DNA of 64,000 nucleotides from Seison nebaliae (GCA_023231475.1 JALJEE010003284.1:1-64000), one strand, 5' to 3'. Numbered from the stretch's first letter, positions 49,610-61,009 are shown. A program made the numbers and translations. Notes: a model not told the origin generated them from the sequence alone.

Positions 49610-51143
49610 ATGAGCAAATTAGATCGGTTGTATCGAGGAATTGTTATTTCCAAATTCTTTAAAAGTGGTTGGGGATCACCGAATTTGTTGCATAAGTTTG
49701 TCGATTTCCTTCGTACAACTTTTTGGATAATATAGCTGATGAAGAATTGTTACAAATCATCATAACTACTATAGGAGTCGTACGAATTTCCTTAATCAAT
49801 TCGCTTATCCTTTACCTGAATTTCGAGTTGAAAAGGTTTCTATTTCGAAAATGTTTATAATAGACAAACACTTTTCTTTCAGATACGAGAAACGAACAAT
49901 TATCAGACGTACAACGTTAGATTTCGAACGTCGTTTTGGAATTGGTGGATTGATGAGATTGAGAATGATGTTGTTGATATTGCCGAGTTTGTTTTGAATA
50001 AATTCTACTAGCGAATTCGAATAAGGATTTCAGTGTAGAGATGGTCGTTCCGAAAACTGTGAATAAGAATGAAGATATGAATATCATTATCCATCTAGCT
50101 GGTACTGGTGATCATGTTATTATTTATTTTTCTTATTTTTTGTGTATTTCTCCTTTTTTTTTCGTTTAGTATAGTTGGAGACGAAGATTAATGTATGCAT
50201 TACCTTTAGTCTCCAAAGGTAATTATGTTTCGATGATTTTAGAGAATCCATTTTATGGTCGAAGGAAACCCAAAAATCAATTGTTATCATTTATCTCTTT
50301 TATCATTTTCATTAACATTTCCATTCATTTAGACGATCAGCTTTAAATAAAATTTCTGATCTCTTCTTAATGGGAGGAGCGTTAGCAACTGAAGTATATC
50401 ATTTAATCCAATGGACGAAACGATATGGATTATTCGAAGGAATGAATTTGAAATTTTGTGTGACAGGAGCATCGATGGGAGGTCATATGGCTGCTGTCAG
50501 TTCAACATTTCTTCCAGAACCAGTCATCTGTATTCCTTTTCTCACTTGGTCTAGTGCGTCGTTAGTATTCACACATGGTGTAATGAGTACATCATTACCA
50601 TGGAAAGTTTTGGAAAAAGAATTAATGGAAAATTTTGATGAATATGATAAGAAAGTTTTCCAATATTTTTCCGATATTCCTGGCGCTGTCAATGATAATA
50701 ACATATCAGAGACACGTCGAATATTGATGAAATTATTAGATGAAACAACATTTGTCGGTCATTATCCTCAACCGTTCGATGACAAGAATAATTGTGTTGT
50801 CACAGCAGAATATGATGCTTATGTACCTCGTTTTCATTTTATTCCTCCGTTGGTTCCCAAACCGAAAAAAATTCTGAGAAATAAAACGAAAGATCTTAAA
50901 GGAATGATATCAAATGCTTTTGATAACACGATCGTTAAAAAGGAAATGAATAATTCAAATGATTATATCGTATGGCCGAATGCATCTCATTTGCAAATGG
51001 TGAATCAAGGTCATGTATCGAGTATCATGAATTATGCTGATATCTATCGGTTCACATTTTATTCGTTTTATTATTTATTGATATATATTTATTACAGAAC
51101 AATTATTATGAATCGAATGAATTATTTATCAGTTTCAAATTGA
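49610..51143 (+). CDS. ABHD18: ABHD18 (alpha/beta-hydrolase domain protein)
   Basis: Starts MSKLDRLYRGIVISKFFKSG, matching human [24 protein letters not shown]. Later exons give the conserved order IHLAGTGDH|YSWRRRLMYA, SMILENPFYGRRKPKNQ, SALNKISDLFLMGGAL, the nucleophile elbow GASMGGHMA, then FLTWSSASLVFTHGVMS, and near the C-terminus EYDAYVPRFHF plus the His-containing QGHVSSI. The protein is predicted to act in mitochondria and has recently been linked to cardiolipin metabolism; the substrate is not visible from sequence. Introns are 40-60 nt with GTT donors (VEK|GTTTCT, GDH|GTTATT, NQ|GTTATC, the last one just before RTIIMNRM). The join between exon 1 (ending near 49712) and the exon around 49775 does not come into phase with any GT-AG pair I tried, so a frameshift or unusual intron is possible. 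Confidence 0.8.
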
Positions 51144-51497
51144 ATGGAATTCTATTTCATCATCGCTCAGTTAAAAGTATTACAAAAATTTTAATTGAAA
51201 AAAACTTCGTTGGGAATATTATTTATAAATTTTCGAGTTCCATACAATAATTATTATTTATTTAATAATAATAATAAATATTTAAGAGAAGAAAAAATTT
51301 GATGAAAGATAAAAACCAATTATTTTTATTTATTTAATATTTTCGAGAGGACCTTTAATTCATAATCTTCACATATATCGATATCAAATAAAAACGAATA
51401 ATTTATATTAATTTCATAAATTTTAATAATTAATTATTATTCAAATATTTCTTTGATTTAATATTGATAATATTGAAAGATAATTTAAAAGATTTAA
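51144..51497. other. Intergenic, convergent 3' ends of ABHD18 and CCP5
   Basis: Very AT-rich with ATT/AAT runs near 51250; no gene. Both neighbours terminate here. Confidence 0.45.
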
Positions 51498-54378
51498 TCA
51501 AATTTTTTTCTTATTATAATGATAGTTAGTGATGGATCTCGATGAAGTTAACAGTTTTCGAGAAGAAAAATATTTAGGTTTACGTAACGAGTTTCTCAAA
51601 CTCTTCACTGTAGTCATTCGACACATTCCTGATGCTTCACTTTCATTAATTAATCGAGTAACAGGATTCATTCCAATCAAATCCAATAACGAGATTAACA
51701 TTCCACGACCAACCTAAATAGAGAAATAATTTGGAAATGAAAATTTCATAAATCAGAATAAAAACATTATAATAGTTTTCTGGTTGGAGTATTGTTCTTG
51801 CAGGACAACTCTTCAAATTCTCATTATTTCCTTCCATAGCTAATCGTTGAAGAGATAAGACTAATGACTTATCCGTTCGATTTCCGTAACCACTCACTTT
51901 CAACTTCTCTAATCGTGACGCTTCTTTACAACTGGCATAGGAACATTCCAAAGTATAAGAATGAACTATTCCTAAATGTGTATACATTGCTACACGACCA
52001 GCACCAGCTTTTGATAAGTCTCTTTTGTCCTTCATGTACATATTCCGTTGAGTGAAATTACAATTAGTGAAATCGACATATTTCGAATTGAATGCAACAA
52101 TTCTTGGGAATAATTGTACATCAATCTAATAATAATGTGGAAGAAAATGAAAAAAAGAATGAAGCAATAAAAGTAATGAAAAAATGAAACATTTCGTTCA
52201 TCGTCGAAATGATTTCCATAAAAGAAACAACTCTTTTTACCTGCATGTGCATGCAGATCGATGTACATTATGACACCACTATGTTGCCAATCGATGAGAT
52301 GTAAAAGATTTTCATACCAATTAAAATCTTCCGTTTTTATCATATGATTACTCATAATATGTTTACTAGAAATTGCATCAGAATCAGAATCATCATTAAC
52401 TGATTGTGAATTGTGATCACTATCTGATAAAGTATTATTATTATTATTATTATTATTGTTGTTATTATTCTTATTCTTATTGTTTAAATGAAGAAACAAA
52501 TGACTTTTCCTTCTACGTCGACGTACGAAATTATCTTTTGAGAATGATGTATTCGATTTAAATAAAGACATTTGATGATTAGTTGATGATTTCGGTTTCA
52601 TTGATGATTTCGGTCTTTCAATCTCACAGAAAATATCATTTGGACTTTTCTTATTAAAGTTTCTTTCTACTTCCAATAAAACATTCATTAAATTCAATGA
52701 ACCATTTTTCGATTGTTGTTCGAATGACATATTCTCCAAATATTCGAAAATTGTTTCATGTGATTTGAAAGGAGGGAAAGTTATCTTCTCTCCCAAACCT
52801 TTCGATTTCAAATTTTTCAAAAATGTCAATTGCTCTCGATGAGAATACCGTAGAAATCTTGCCAACCATGCTAAAGTTCTTTCTCGATTCGGTTGTGCTA
52901 ATCGATAAAAGATATGATAATAAGTTAATAAAAGTTTCGCTGCGTAAATGGATGGATGTGACAATGGTGATGGATTCTCATAGTAACGATTCAAATTATC
53001 TCCAAAAGCATTTGATCGATAATTGCCCATTGCAACACCATCGGGATTTAATAAAGGAATTAATTTGAAAATGAAACAAGATCGTAATAATTTCGAATGA
53101 ATATTTTCTTCATCCAACAGAAATTTCAATAATCCATTAAATACAAAAGATGATGGCGTTTCACCTGGATGAACTCGACTGGTTATGAATACGATTCTTT
53201 TCTGTAATGCAAATGATGGTCGAAATAATTCGAGAACGGCATTCTGTCCTTTATATTTCCCACATTCTTTCTTCATCTTATTCCGTTTAGTTGTCATATA
53301 TAACTCTTTGAATAACAATTGAAATGATGACGGTTTTTCACCGTTCGTCGTCCCATTTTCATTCACTAATAAACTTTTGAGTAAAGTTCTCGGATTATCA
53401 ACTTCTAAATTCTAAATCGAATAGAATGAATAATAAAGAAAATTAAAAAAAAAAAACGAACAAAATTCCCAAATGGCATTTCCGAATGAATATATTGATG
53501 ACATCGTTTCCTTTTGTGGACATTAGGAAATAAATATTGACCGTCAATCGTCGGTTCTCGTTCATCCAATGGATGAAGTTGCATTCCATCAGTTGAAGAA
53601 ATTGTCAACAAATCAACATTTCGTTGACATCTTGAATGACAAAGAAGTTCACGATAAAAATAAATTTTACTTTTATTCTGTTTTATCGATTCATTATCAT
53701 AGAAATGACCATATTTCTTATCTAATTCATTCAACATATTCTGAGTCTCTTCATAACCGAACGGATAACAATAAGCAAACGTTACGGTAACTGTTTCCTT
53801 CTCCAATTGATCATTCATAATGTGAATGAATGACAAATAGAAACTTCCATCTACAGTACTACAAACACAACGACTCAAATTGATACGATGCAATTTTTGA
53901 CCATTATTTATACGATACACTGGAGTATGACCAGATGTGAATAATTTTTCTTGACGATTCATATTCATAAAATTGAATCGAATAACTTTCAATTTCTTTG
54001 ATGTACATTTGAAATGGAACCAACTTCTGTTCTCCAATAAAAAATGAATAAAGAGAATTTTATTCAATTAAATTAACCGATTTCCTGTATAATAATTTGT
54101 CGATTCACAATCTCCATTAATCCAAATATTCACATCATAATTGACAGATTCTATTAAATAATTATTAATTGGATGAACATATAAAAAGAGCTTGTAAGAC
54201 CTAAAGATAATTGATATAATTTCTGTAATTTCTTATTATCTTTATTGAATGGTCGTCTCATATGATCGATTAAGATCGTTTGGAAACGTTTATCCATATC
54301 AATTTCATATTTTTGCAAATTTCCTGCATCTGCTGCCGCTTCCACCTGAACTTCAGAAGTAACCGCAGTGTCAATCAT
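51498..54378 (-). CDS. AGBL5: Cytosolic carboxypeptidase CCP5/AGBL5 (tubulin deglutamylase)
   Basis: M14D zinc carboxypeptidase that removes branch-point glutamates from tubulin. Six exons: 54378-54201 (VEAAADAGNLQKYE, family FDSGNLxxVE), 54150-54078 (YDVNIWINGDC), 54026 to about 53472 (GNR|SWFHF, NFMNMNRQEKL, FAYCYPFGYEE), about 53411 to 52184, about 52126 to 51755 and a last one from about 51719. Zinc ligands are in RVHPGETPSSF (HxxE) and DLHAHAGKKSCFFYGN (His); LNPDGV and NLNRYY match the family, as do TLECSY and the C-terminal VGRGMLISLLDLIGMNP, which align with human CCP5 (ECNY, VGRAMAIAALDMAECNP). A low-complexity insertion with poly-Asn separates the two halves of the peptidase. About 870 residues, similar to human. 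Confidence 0.9.
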
Positions 54379-54650
54379 AATTGTAATTTATGTATAAATT
54401 GAATGACAATGACAACAATCAATTTTGTTCTTACCCTTAAAGAAATATAATTCCATTGTTATGAATGTCACCAAATCTCTGTCTCCATGACAACCAATAA
54501 TGGACACACAATTTTAATTATTATTTCGAAGAATAAATATAAAACTTTCAAATTATAAGTTAATTAACAAATCGTCATATTTTATTAGAATAATAATTTT
54601 TTTTTTAATTTTATATATTTACATGAGAGATGATTAATGTTATGGAAATT

Positions 54651-55352
54651 CTAATTATTATTATCATCAGATTGATTTTCATTCATCTTCGGTGATGGTG
54701 GTGGTGGAGGAGGTGGAGGAAGTAATATTTGTTTCGTTGGAGTTGGTGATGAAAGAGTTCTATGAATAGATGGAGTACAATTACCACGAAAATCTTCATA
54801 AATATCGAATCCCAAACGGAAATTAAAATAGTTTTCGAGATTATCATTTTGATTCATTCTTCTTTTTTTCCATTTGCCAATATTATTATTTTTCGGTACA
54901 ATAATGATATCTTGATCTTTATCTACAATTGTATCAAACTCATCGCTATCTTCGTCTTCAGATGAGGAGGATGTCAAATCTTCTAATTCATCTGCACCAC
55001 ATAATTTCGTTCTATCTGATCCTCCTTCATTTAACAATAATTTAACTTGAATCAATTTCGTTAAAGTTACATCAGCATCGCCAGAATCTTCTGTTGAATA
55101 ATAAACAGAATAATTGTCAAAAGAGAAATCATTATCAACTTCCTTCTTCAATTTAATTGAATAAAATGGTTTCATGACAGATCCTATAATTTCCAAAACT
55201 TTTCCCTCCATTATTTCACTTTCATCTTGATCATTTACAATAAAAAATGTCGAATCAACATCCATTGCCGGTGCATCATTCTCCGTTGTTCGAATAATCA
55301 ATTCATCAGTTGCTTCACATCTTGTATAAATTTTCCCAAACTTCTTCATCAT
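54651..55352 (-). CDS. NAF1: NAF1-like H/ACA RNP assembly factor (GAR1/NAF1 domain)
   Basis: Single exon, 233 residues from ATG 55352 (MMKKFGKIYTRCEATDELII). Residues about 5-85 match the GAR1/NAF1 fold: a start like GxIxxxxxxELII, then NDAPAMDVDSTFFIVND, MEGKVLEIIGSVMKPFYSI, close to the family pattern PxLDEDSxLFxEDxxxxGKIFEIFGPVxxPFYxLRF. A short segment LIQVKLLLNEGGSDRTKL resembles the NAF1 region preceding GSDASW, followed by an acidic run and a Lys/Arg patch; a poly-Pro stretch ends the protein. NAF1 binds NOP10/dyskerin during box H/ACA snoRNP and telomerase assembly in the nucleus. The protein is shorter than human NAF1 (494 residues). Confidence 0.7.
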   Translation of the reverse strand: MMKKFGKIYTRCEATDELIIRTTENDAPAMDVDSTFFIVNDQDESEIMEGKVLEIIGSVMKPFYSIKLKKEVDNDFSFDNYSVYYSTEDSGDADVTLTKLIQVKLLLNEGGSDRTKLCGADELEDLTSSSSEDEDSDEFDTIVDKDQDIIIVPKNNNIGKWKKRRMNQNDNLENYFNFRLGFDIYEDFRGNCTPSIHRTLSSPTPTKQILLPPPPPPPPSPKMNENQSDDNNN

Positions 55353-55559
55353 TCAAAACAGAAACGTGCATCATTAAATAAGCTTAAAATTTTGAAAATA
55401 AATTATCTTTAAGAAATTTGTTTCGATGGAATTTTTCTGAAATTTCTCTAAAAAAATTTCTATAAAAAAGTTTCTCTCAAATAAATTTCTTAAAAACCAT
55501 TAACTAAATACAATTATGAGTTTATTATTTTTTTTTAATTGATGATGGACCGAATAAAA
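55353..55559. other. Spacer with NAF1 5' UTR
   Basis: No gene. It holds the NAF1-like 5' region and an A/T-rich stretch reaching the reverse-transcriptase remnant. Confidence 0.35.
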
Positions 55560-56070
55560 AGATCTGAGGAAGTTACATTTAATTTCATTAATTGTAGTAA
55601 TACTCTTCTTCTTACCATCAATTTTCATACCTAAAAAACAAACATTCTTATCAACTAATTTTCTCATATTATTCCTGATCCATCCAAAGAGAGATATTAG
55701 TTAAGATTTTACATTTATCTTGATTACATACGATACATTTTTCCGTTGATAATTATTTTCAATTCGATTATTCATTGTTCATCGATATGGAATTTCTTTT
55801 GAAATTTTTCTCTTTAAATTCCCACGTTCCAATTTATCTTCTCCATTCAAATTGAGAACGTACAAATTCAATTGTTTTCTTGCATTCACTCAAATTACTT
55901 GAACAAATAAGGATGTCATCAGCATATGCTGAGACCGATGGATAAATTACGTCACCAATCTTAAAAGAGAACATCTTATTTGCATCCAAAAGGTGTTGAT
56001 CGATAGCTTACCTTGCCTTACTCCTTTATTGATAGGGTATCCTTTATCCTAATTACACCATAAGCATTGG
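55560..56070 (-). pseudogene. Decayed non-LTR retrotransposon reverse transcriptase
   Basis: Reading the minus strand, three RT landmarks occur in order but in different frames: NKGVRQG (about 56020), AYADDILIC (the catalytic Tyr-Ala-Asp-Asp box, about 55920) preceded by FKIGDVIYPSVS and followed by SSNLSECKKTIEFVRSQFE, and further on CNQDKCKILT then CFLGMKIDGKKKS (about 55640). The order matches LINE-type RT fingers, palm and thumb. Frameshifts and stops between blocks, plus a foreign 108-bp insert at 55747-55854, show it is inactive. The 5' and 3' limits are not defined, and no endonuclease domain or poly-A tail was found. Confidence 0.7.
55747..55854. repeat. 108-bp copy of an exon of the ZSWIM3-like gene inside the RT remnant
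   Basis: This stretch matches 59621-59728 over 108 bases with no gaps and four substitutions, in the same orientation. It interrupts the RT frame between the segment ending FVRSQFE and the segment CNQDKCKIL. The source gene's copy encodes NLNGQDKLERGNLKRKISKE in an intact frame, so the RT copy is the derived one. Confidence 0.85.
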
Positions 56071-56882
56071 TTAAATTCTTAAAATAAAACTGAAAATAAT
56101 TCTTAACTTTAAACTCTAACTCTCGGATACTTTAACCATTTATCCTCCGACATTTTGAATTCATATTTTTAAGAAAGTTTTAAGAAAACAATTCAAAATT
56201 TAATATTTCAACAATTCTTTTTCGGACAATTTGGCAATTCATCTTCTGATATATTGACTGTTTACTCTTGTGCGTTTGAAACTTTTTCTTTTGAAAGTTT
56301 ATAACCTTGATCTTCGATCTCCTTCTCTACCGTCAGTGGTAAGAGATCTCTATGTTGCGTGAGATGTGTGTCCTATCCTTGTGGCATTGGGAATGTGCAT
56401 AGATCATTGCGCTATGCACGCCGCAATATAACTCTATCGAAATGCAGGATAAATTATTTCGTAAATCAGTACGTTTGAATTAATCATTCGAATCACGGTC
56501 ATAATATCTGAATTGGAAGTCGAGATGAATTGGGATTATTTTATATGGAAAAAAATTATTCTTTTGAATTATCTTTATTATGTTTATTGAAAAATTCGTA
56601 TTATATTTCGTCAAATTGATGAGCAGGTTTTGAATTGAAAATAAATTTAGTATATAATTGACATTGTCACCACGCTTATCAAAAACAATGATGAATAAAA
56701 ATTCTTTCTAAACAAACTTATAGTAATTTACATCTCCATAGTTTATCGTTCGAATTTCATTAATAACTTTAAATTCTCGTTGAACTTTGAGATCGTATTG
56801 TTTTTCTACTTTGTACATTAAAAACACTTGAGGATTAAGAGGAAATTGAGGTGACGTACGAGCAGAATAGAAGTTTGAGAAA
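56071..56882. other. Non-coding region between the RT remnant and the Ly6 gene
   Basis: The left half is GC-richer and may be more of the dead retroelement; the right half is AT-rich and should hold the Ly6 promoter. A minus-strand frame at 56708-56926 overlaps the Ly6 signal-peptide exon and lacks an ATG at its beginning, so I treat it as a shadow. Confidence 0.4.
56395..56419. other. Perfect 8-bp stem hairpin
   Basis: GTGCATAG and CTATGCAC flank a 9-base loop in a locally GC-richer patch (56320-56430) next to the RT remnant. It may be part of the same dead element or an RNA structure; no tRNA-like features are seen around it. Confidence 0.45.
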
Positions 56883-57273
56883 ATGAAATTACCTAGTAGT
56901 ACCCTCCTTTCTTTCCTCCTCATCAACTTATTAAGTTAATTCTAATTATTTTAAATTTATTTTATTTCGTTTATTAACAGTCTCTGAAAGTTTTAGTTTG
57001 AATTGCTACAAATGTCGTGGATGGAGATGCATAAATGAACAACTGGAAGAAACGATTTGTCCTCATCAATGTAAAGTTACAAAATTCATTATTAAGAAAA
57101 TTTAAATAATAAATTATTTTTAGTATCAAAATATTTTATGGTACAAAATTTTCGATTGTGGCGATATTGAATGTGTATTGAATGCACATCATATACCAGT
57201 AATTGGTTGGTTCATAGGTCTGTTTTATACGAGACGATGTTGTTCGAAAGATATGTGCAATGATGGAGAATAG
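56883..57273 (+). CDS. Secreted Ly6/uPAR (three-finger) protein, three exons
   Basis: Exons 56883-56934, 56981-57075 and 57124-57273 join in phase to give 98 residues. Exon 1 is a signal peptide (MKLPSSTLLSFLLINLL). The mature part has ten Cys in the Ly6 order: CYKCRGWRC ... CPHQC, DC and EC ..., ending in the hallmark CCSKDMCN. Both introns (46 and 48 nt) start GTT and end CAG/TAG. Only a three-residue tail follows the last CN, so there is no GPI-anchor signal and the protein is probably secreted. Ly6 proteins act as receptors, channel modulators or junction components; the partner here is unknown. The gene is easily missed because no exon alone exceeds 50 codons. Confidence 0.8.
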
Positions 57274-57310
57274 AATGATAAGAAATTTTTATAAAAAAGT
57301 AAAATAATAA

Positions 57311-58780
57311 TTATTCGATATCTTTATCATTGTTAATACTCCATTGGAAATAATCGGGACGTGTTGCCGCATGATATTCATCGATCAATTCCCGTACAAC
57401 TTCAGCGGAATGATGGAATTCTTCAATCGAATCAGCAAACATCGGTTGTTTCCGATATTGTTCTAAAAATGCTTCTCTCTTAATAAATTTATCGAAATGT
57501 TTCAATGTCGTTGAGAATAGATGTGAGATCGATGTATGATTAGCTAACATTAGACCGCTAATTCGATGTTCCGTTTTCATATATGGTGAACGACGAGCTA
57601 CGGCCACCTGAATGGAAGCCGGACCCCAATCGATAAATTTGATGGGTTCCCGTTCCTTAATTCGAAGTAGACTATCATTTATTTGCATAATATCAACTTC
57701 GCCTTGCAGAATTTTCAAAATAGAAATATATGCGTGTTGTATGGTTTTAGATGGATCTTTCGCCAACATATTTGAATTGACATTAAAATTATTATTATAT
57801 TGAGAATAATGAGATGCGGCGAATGAAGAAACCATCACATTTTTAGGTTTCAATAATCTTCTCATAATATCAATTGTGGATGTTTTTCTGATTTCTGATT
57901 CGACCGTTTCTGATGTTAATGGCGTATAAGAACTAATAAGGAAATGTAATCGTGGTGTTGGTATTAATGGTGAGATCATTGAAACTAAATCATTATTCAT
58001 AAAATCTGGATAACGTAAAGGTGCAGTAGATGCCGCCATAATAGTAGATACAAATTGATTTATTTCCGATAACGATGGTTTATCAATATGTAATCGTTCT
58101 ACTGCTATTCGATCTAACGCCGTATTATCTAATACCACAACAGAATCGGCATGTAATGTTAATCGTTTCAATGTCAATATGGAATTATATGGTTGAACGA
58201 CAACTTCGGAAACTTCGTCTTGTTGAGGAAATACAGAATAAGTTTGAATTAATTTTCCTGAATATCGATCATTCAAATGTTCGAGAATATGAGAGCCTAA
58301 ACCAGATCCCGTACCACCAGCAATTGAATGACATAAAACGATTCCTTCCAACGAATCTGTATTATCAGCTTCTCGATCGATAATATCGAAAATCTCTTCG
58401 AATAATTCTTTACCTTGTTCATAACCGATTGCCCAATTATTTCCTGCCCCACCACCTTCTTTTGATACATAAATATTTTCACGATTATACAAATTCTTAT
58501 AATCAGATGACATCATAGTATTGATGACTCTTGGTTCCAGATCGAGTAATACAGCTCGTGGAATGAATTTCTGATCATCAGCTTGATAGAAAAAAACATC
58601 TTTCCGATCCACCATCGAAAAATCAGTTACATCAGCAGAAGTTAAACGACTCCTCTCCACATTCGGATCGATCAAACCATCACTACTTATCGCATGTTCC
58701 ACACACAACTTCCTCCAGAATTCCATTCCGATCTGATTTCCACATTGTCCCAATTGCAACGTAATTATTCCACGTGGCAT
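57311..58780 (-). CDS. TUBG: Gamma-tubulin
   Basis: Microtubule nucleator, intronless, 489 residues (family usually 450-475). From [20 protein letters not shown], the GTP-binding loop GGTGSGLGS (155-163), [20 protein letters not shown] (98-117), [17 protein letters not shown] and the NPxMP-equivalent region all match gamma- rather than alpha/beta-tubulin; the [20 protein letters not shown] region and [17 protein letters not shown] are standard for the family. The C-terminus is not extended by an acidic tail as in alpha/beta. It binds the GCP complex; a probable GCP gene lies at 2.8-5.6 kb. It is convergent with the Ly6 gene, 37 bases separating the stops. Confidence 0.97.
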   Translation of the reverse strand: MPRGIITLQLGQCGNQIGMEFWRKLCVEHAISSDGLIDPNVERSRLTSADVTDFSMVDRKDVFFYQADDQKFIPRAVLLDLEPRVINTMMSSDYKNLYNRENIYVSKEGGGAGNNWAIGYEQGKELFEEIFDIIDREADNTDSLEGIVLCHSIAGGTGSGLGSHILEHLNDRYSGKLIQTYSVFPQQDEVSEVVVQPYNSILTLKRLTLHADSVVVLDNTALDRIAVERLHIDKPSLSEINQFVSTIMAASTAPLRYPDFMNNDLVSMISPLIPTPRLHFLISSYTPLTSETVESEIRKTSTIDIMRRLLKPKNVMVSSFAASHYSQYNNNFNVNSNMLAKDPSKTIQHAYISILKILQGEVDIMQINDSLLRIKEREPIKFIDWGPASIQVAVARRSPYMKTEHRISGLMLANHTSISHLFSTTLKHFDKFIKREAFLEQYRKQPMFADSIEEFHHSAEVVRELIDEYHAATRPDYFQWSINNDKDIE

Positions 58781-59045
58781 TTCTCAATTCCGAAAAGTTA
58801 AATTGTCTCTGATTCCCGAAAATATGATAAGGGATAATCGTAAAATATTGAAAGAAAGAATGTTTTATTTGATAAAAAAAAACAAATGTTTTCCTTTTTT
58901 TTTTCAATTTAAAAATGTCAAAAAAATATATTTTATTTTTCTTTCAATTTTACATACATTTTCCAAATGTGAAGCTTATGAAGATATTTGGAGGAATTTT
59001 CATTTTATTTAACTTAAAACGCAAAACCGACTTACAAAACGACAT

Positions 59046-61009
59046 TTAAATATAAAGATCAACATCAGTTTTCGAAATTCTTTCGATTCCCAATTTCTGG
59101 AAATAATTATCAATTTTTTCTTGATCTATTTCAAAAAAGGAGAAATATATTTCAAATTAAAAAAGAAAAATTACAAATATAATTTAAACTTGCTAAATTG
59201 ATAATTTTCTTCCAATAACTTCCGTAATCTCCCAAATCGTCCTCACCTGTCATTTCATCATTAGGACCTTTAGAATCGAAAAGTGAAATTTGAGAATATG
59301 ATTCTAATAATTGTCTCATATTATCTTCACTCAATGCATTCATTTCTAATAATTGTTTAATTTTTCCTTTTTTCGGTCGTGGTCTACCTTTCATTATTGG
59401 CGGAATATTCTCAGCTCGTGGAATACGTTTTGTTGAATTATCCTCACAATTTCTCTTACGATAACGATTATTTTGAATAATGTTATTATTCCTAAAAACC
59501 GATTGTGCTGGCATCAAATCTTTCGAATTACAATTCCGAATAATTTTTATTGGAGTTTCAGCGATAGTCGTTACACGAGGAATCGTCATCATTTTATATT
59601 TGACATTTGGTGGTTTGGAATGATAATTATTTTCAATTCGATTATTCATTGTTGATCGATATGGAATTTCTTTTGAAATTTTTCTCTTTAAATTTCCACG
59701 TTCCAATTTATCTTGACCATTCAAATTGTGAATTATTTTATAATTATAATTTTTCTTAGAAATATCATCGTCAATCTCTTGACCATCAACAGATGATTCA
59801 TTTAATGTTAATGTTGAAATTGGTTGAGATGATGAATTTGAATCTATCGATTTCTGTGTCGAATCAATAAACGATGAAATTGTGGTGGAAGGTTGAAGTG
59901 AATGATCTGAATTAATTTCTTTCAATTTGAATCTTTTCGATCTTCTCATCTTCTCGGAACTTCCCAATTTTCCTTCATTTCTCAAGCACATATCAATCAA
60001 TGAGCAAATATCGACTTTCTTCTCTATTTCGAATTCATACAACTTCCTCAATAACATATCTAAAAATCATCATAATAAATTTTAAACGGTTTTTAATTAC
60101 TAACAAAATTCTCTACTTTGTTCCATTTTTGGTGTATTTATATGATGAGTGAATGTTTCCTTCAATCTGGAAAAATGAAACGAAAAATTATTTTCATCAA
60201 AAAAATTAACTGAATTAGATAATCGGAATAAGAATGTTTATCGCTCGGGAATTTGTTAATTATTCGATGAATTACTTCATAATCATATTTTATCTCATCA
60301 GTCAAATAAATTTCTTTAATAAAACGTTGAATGAATTCGTGAGTCTCAGTCAATGTCCATTTACCCACGGAAGAAGTTTGACCTAAAATAATTTATAAAA
60401 ATTTAAAAAAAAAATATTAAAATTGAAATATAATTTAGATGAACTTTTATAATGTGCTTCTTCAAAATTCTTTCCTGATATTCTTTCTAAATCCGAAAGG
60501 AATTGTTTATAGCAAGTCGAATGATATTTTGCTTTCTTATCCACCAAACCAGAAACATGATAAAAACGATAAATGTAAAGTGGATGAATTTTAGATAATT
60601 CTCGAATTTTTCGACATGTTCCTTGACGTTTCGCCAGAACGATACGCTCTGACGTTTCCATTTGACAGAAAATACATTTCACATAATCCACCACATACAA
60701 ATCGTGAAGAAATTTACCGTTCTGATGGTTATGATTAGGTAGGTTTATTTTGACTTGAAGAAAATTTCCGTTTTTTTTTGCTAACATTGACATGAGACAT
60801 TCGGAATTGTCGATCTCCTTAAACTTATGAGAACAGATGTAGGAGATTTCTTCATATTTCAATTCGGTATGTTTCACCGAATCATCAAAATTCAGATCTT
60901 TATATCCATTCCGTCTCAATTTCATATCCTCTTCCGATTCATAATCCTCAATCGCTTTCGACAACTCTTGGAACGAACTATATTTCGCATTATGCTTCAA
61001 TTTCACCAT
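59046..61009 (-). CDS. ZSWIM3-like zinc-finger protein (FAR1-type domain, multi-exon)
   Basis: Exon 1 (61009 to about 60447): FSSYEELxxxIxxYE-like start SSFQELSKAIEDYESEEDMK, then YEEISYICSHKF, SECLMSMLAKKNGNF, and LPNHNHQN. The C..C..H.H arrangement is the FAR1/WRKY-GCM1-type zinc-binding N-terminal domain of ZSWIM1/3. A second metal site follows: VKCIFCQ ... YHSTCYKQF (CxxC...HxxxC). Splices HYK(S)|QTSSVGKWTLTE, DYLI(Q)|LKETFTHHINTP and SREF|YMLLRKLYEF link to a 300-residue exon, nuclear by texture, with an AT-hook-like KGRPRPKKGK. A final exon (about 59118-59046) ends IDNYFQKLGIERISKTD. All three resolved donors start GTT. Domesticated-transposase origin is typical for this fold. Function unknown. 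Confidence 0.6.
59621..59728. repeat. Source copy of the duplicated 108-bp segment
   Basis: The intact coding copy within the ZSWIM3-like gene (minus strand). Its partner lies at 55747-55854 and differs at four positions. Confidence 0.85.

Noticed and set aside
51529-51717. Plus-strand frame of 62 codons
   Set aside because: It is antisense to the last CCP5 exon, which has clear family similarity.
56320-56430. GC-richer patch considered as a tRNA gene
   Set aside because: It has an 8-bp hairpin but no A/B-box pattern or cloverleaf.
56708-56926. Minus-strand 72-codon frame
   Set aside because: It overlaps the Ly6 signal-peptide exon, begins without ATG and has no splice extension.
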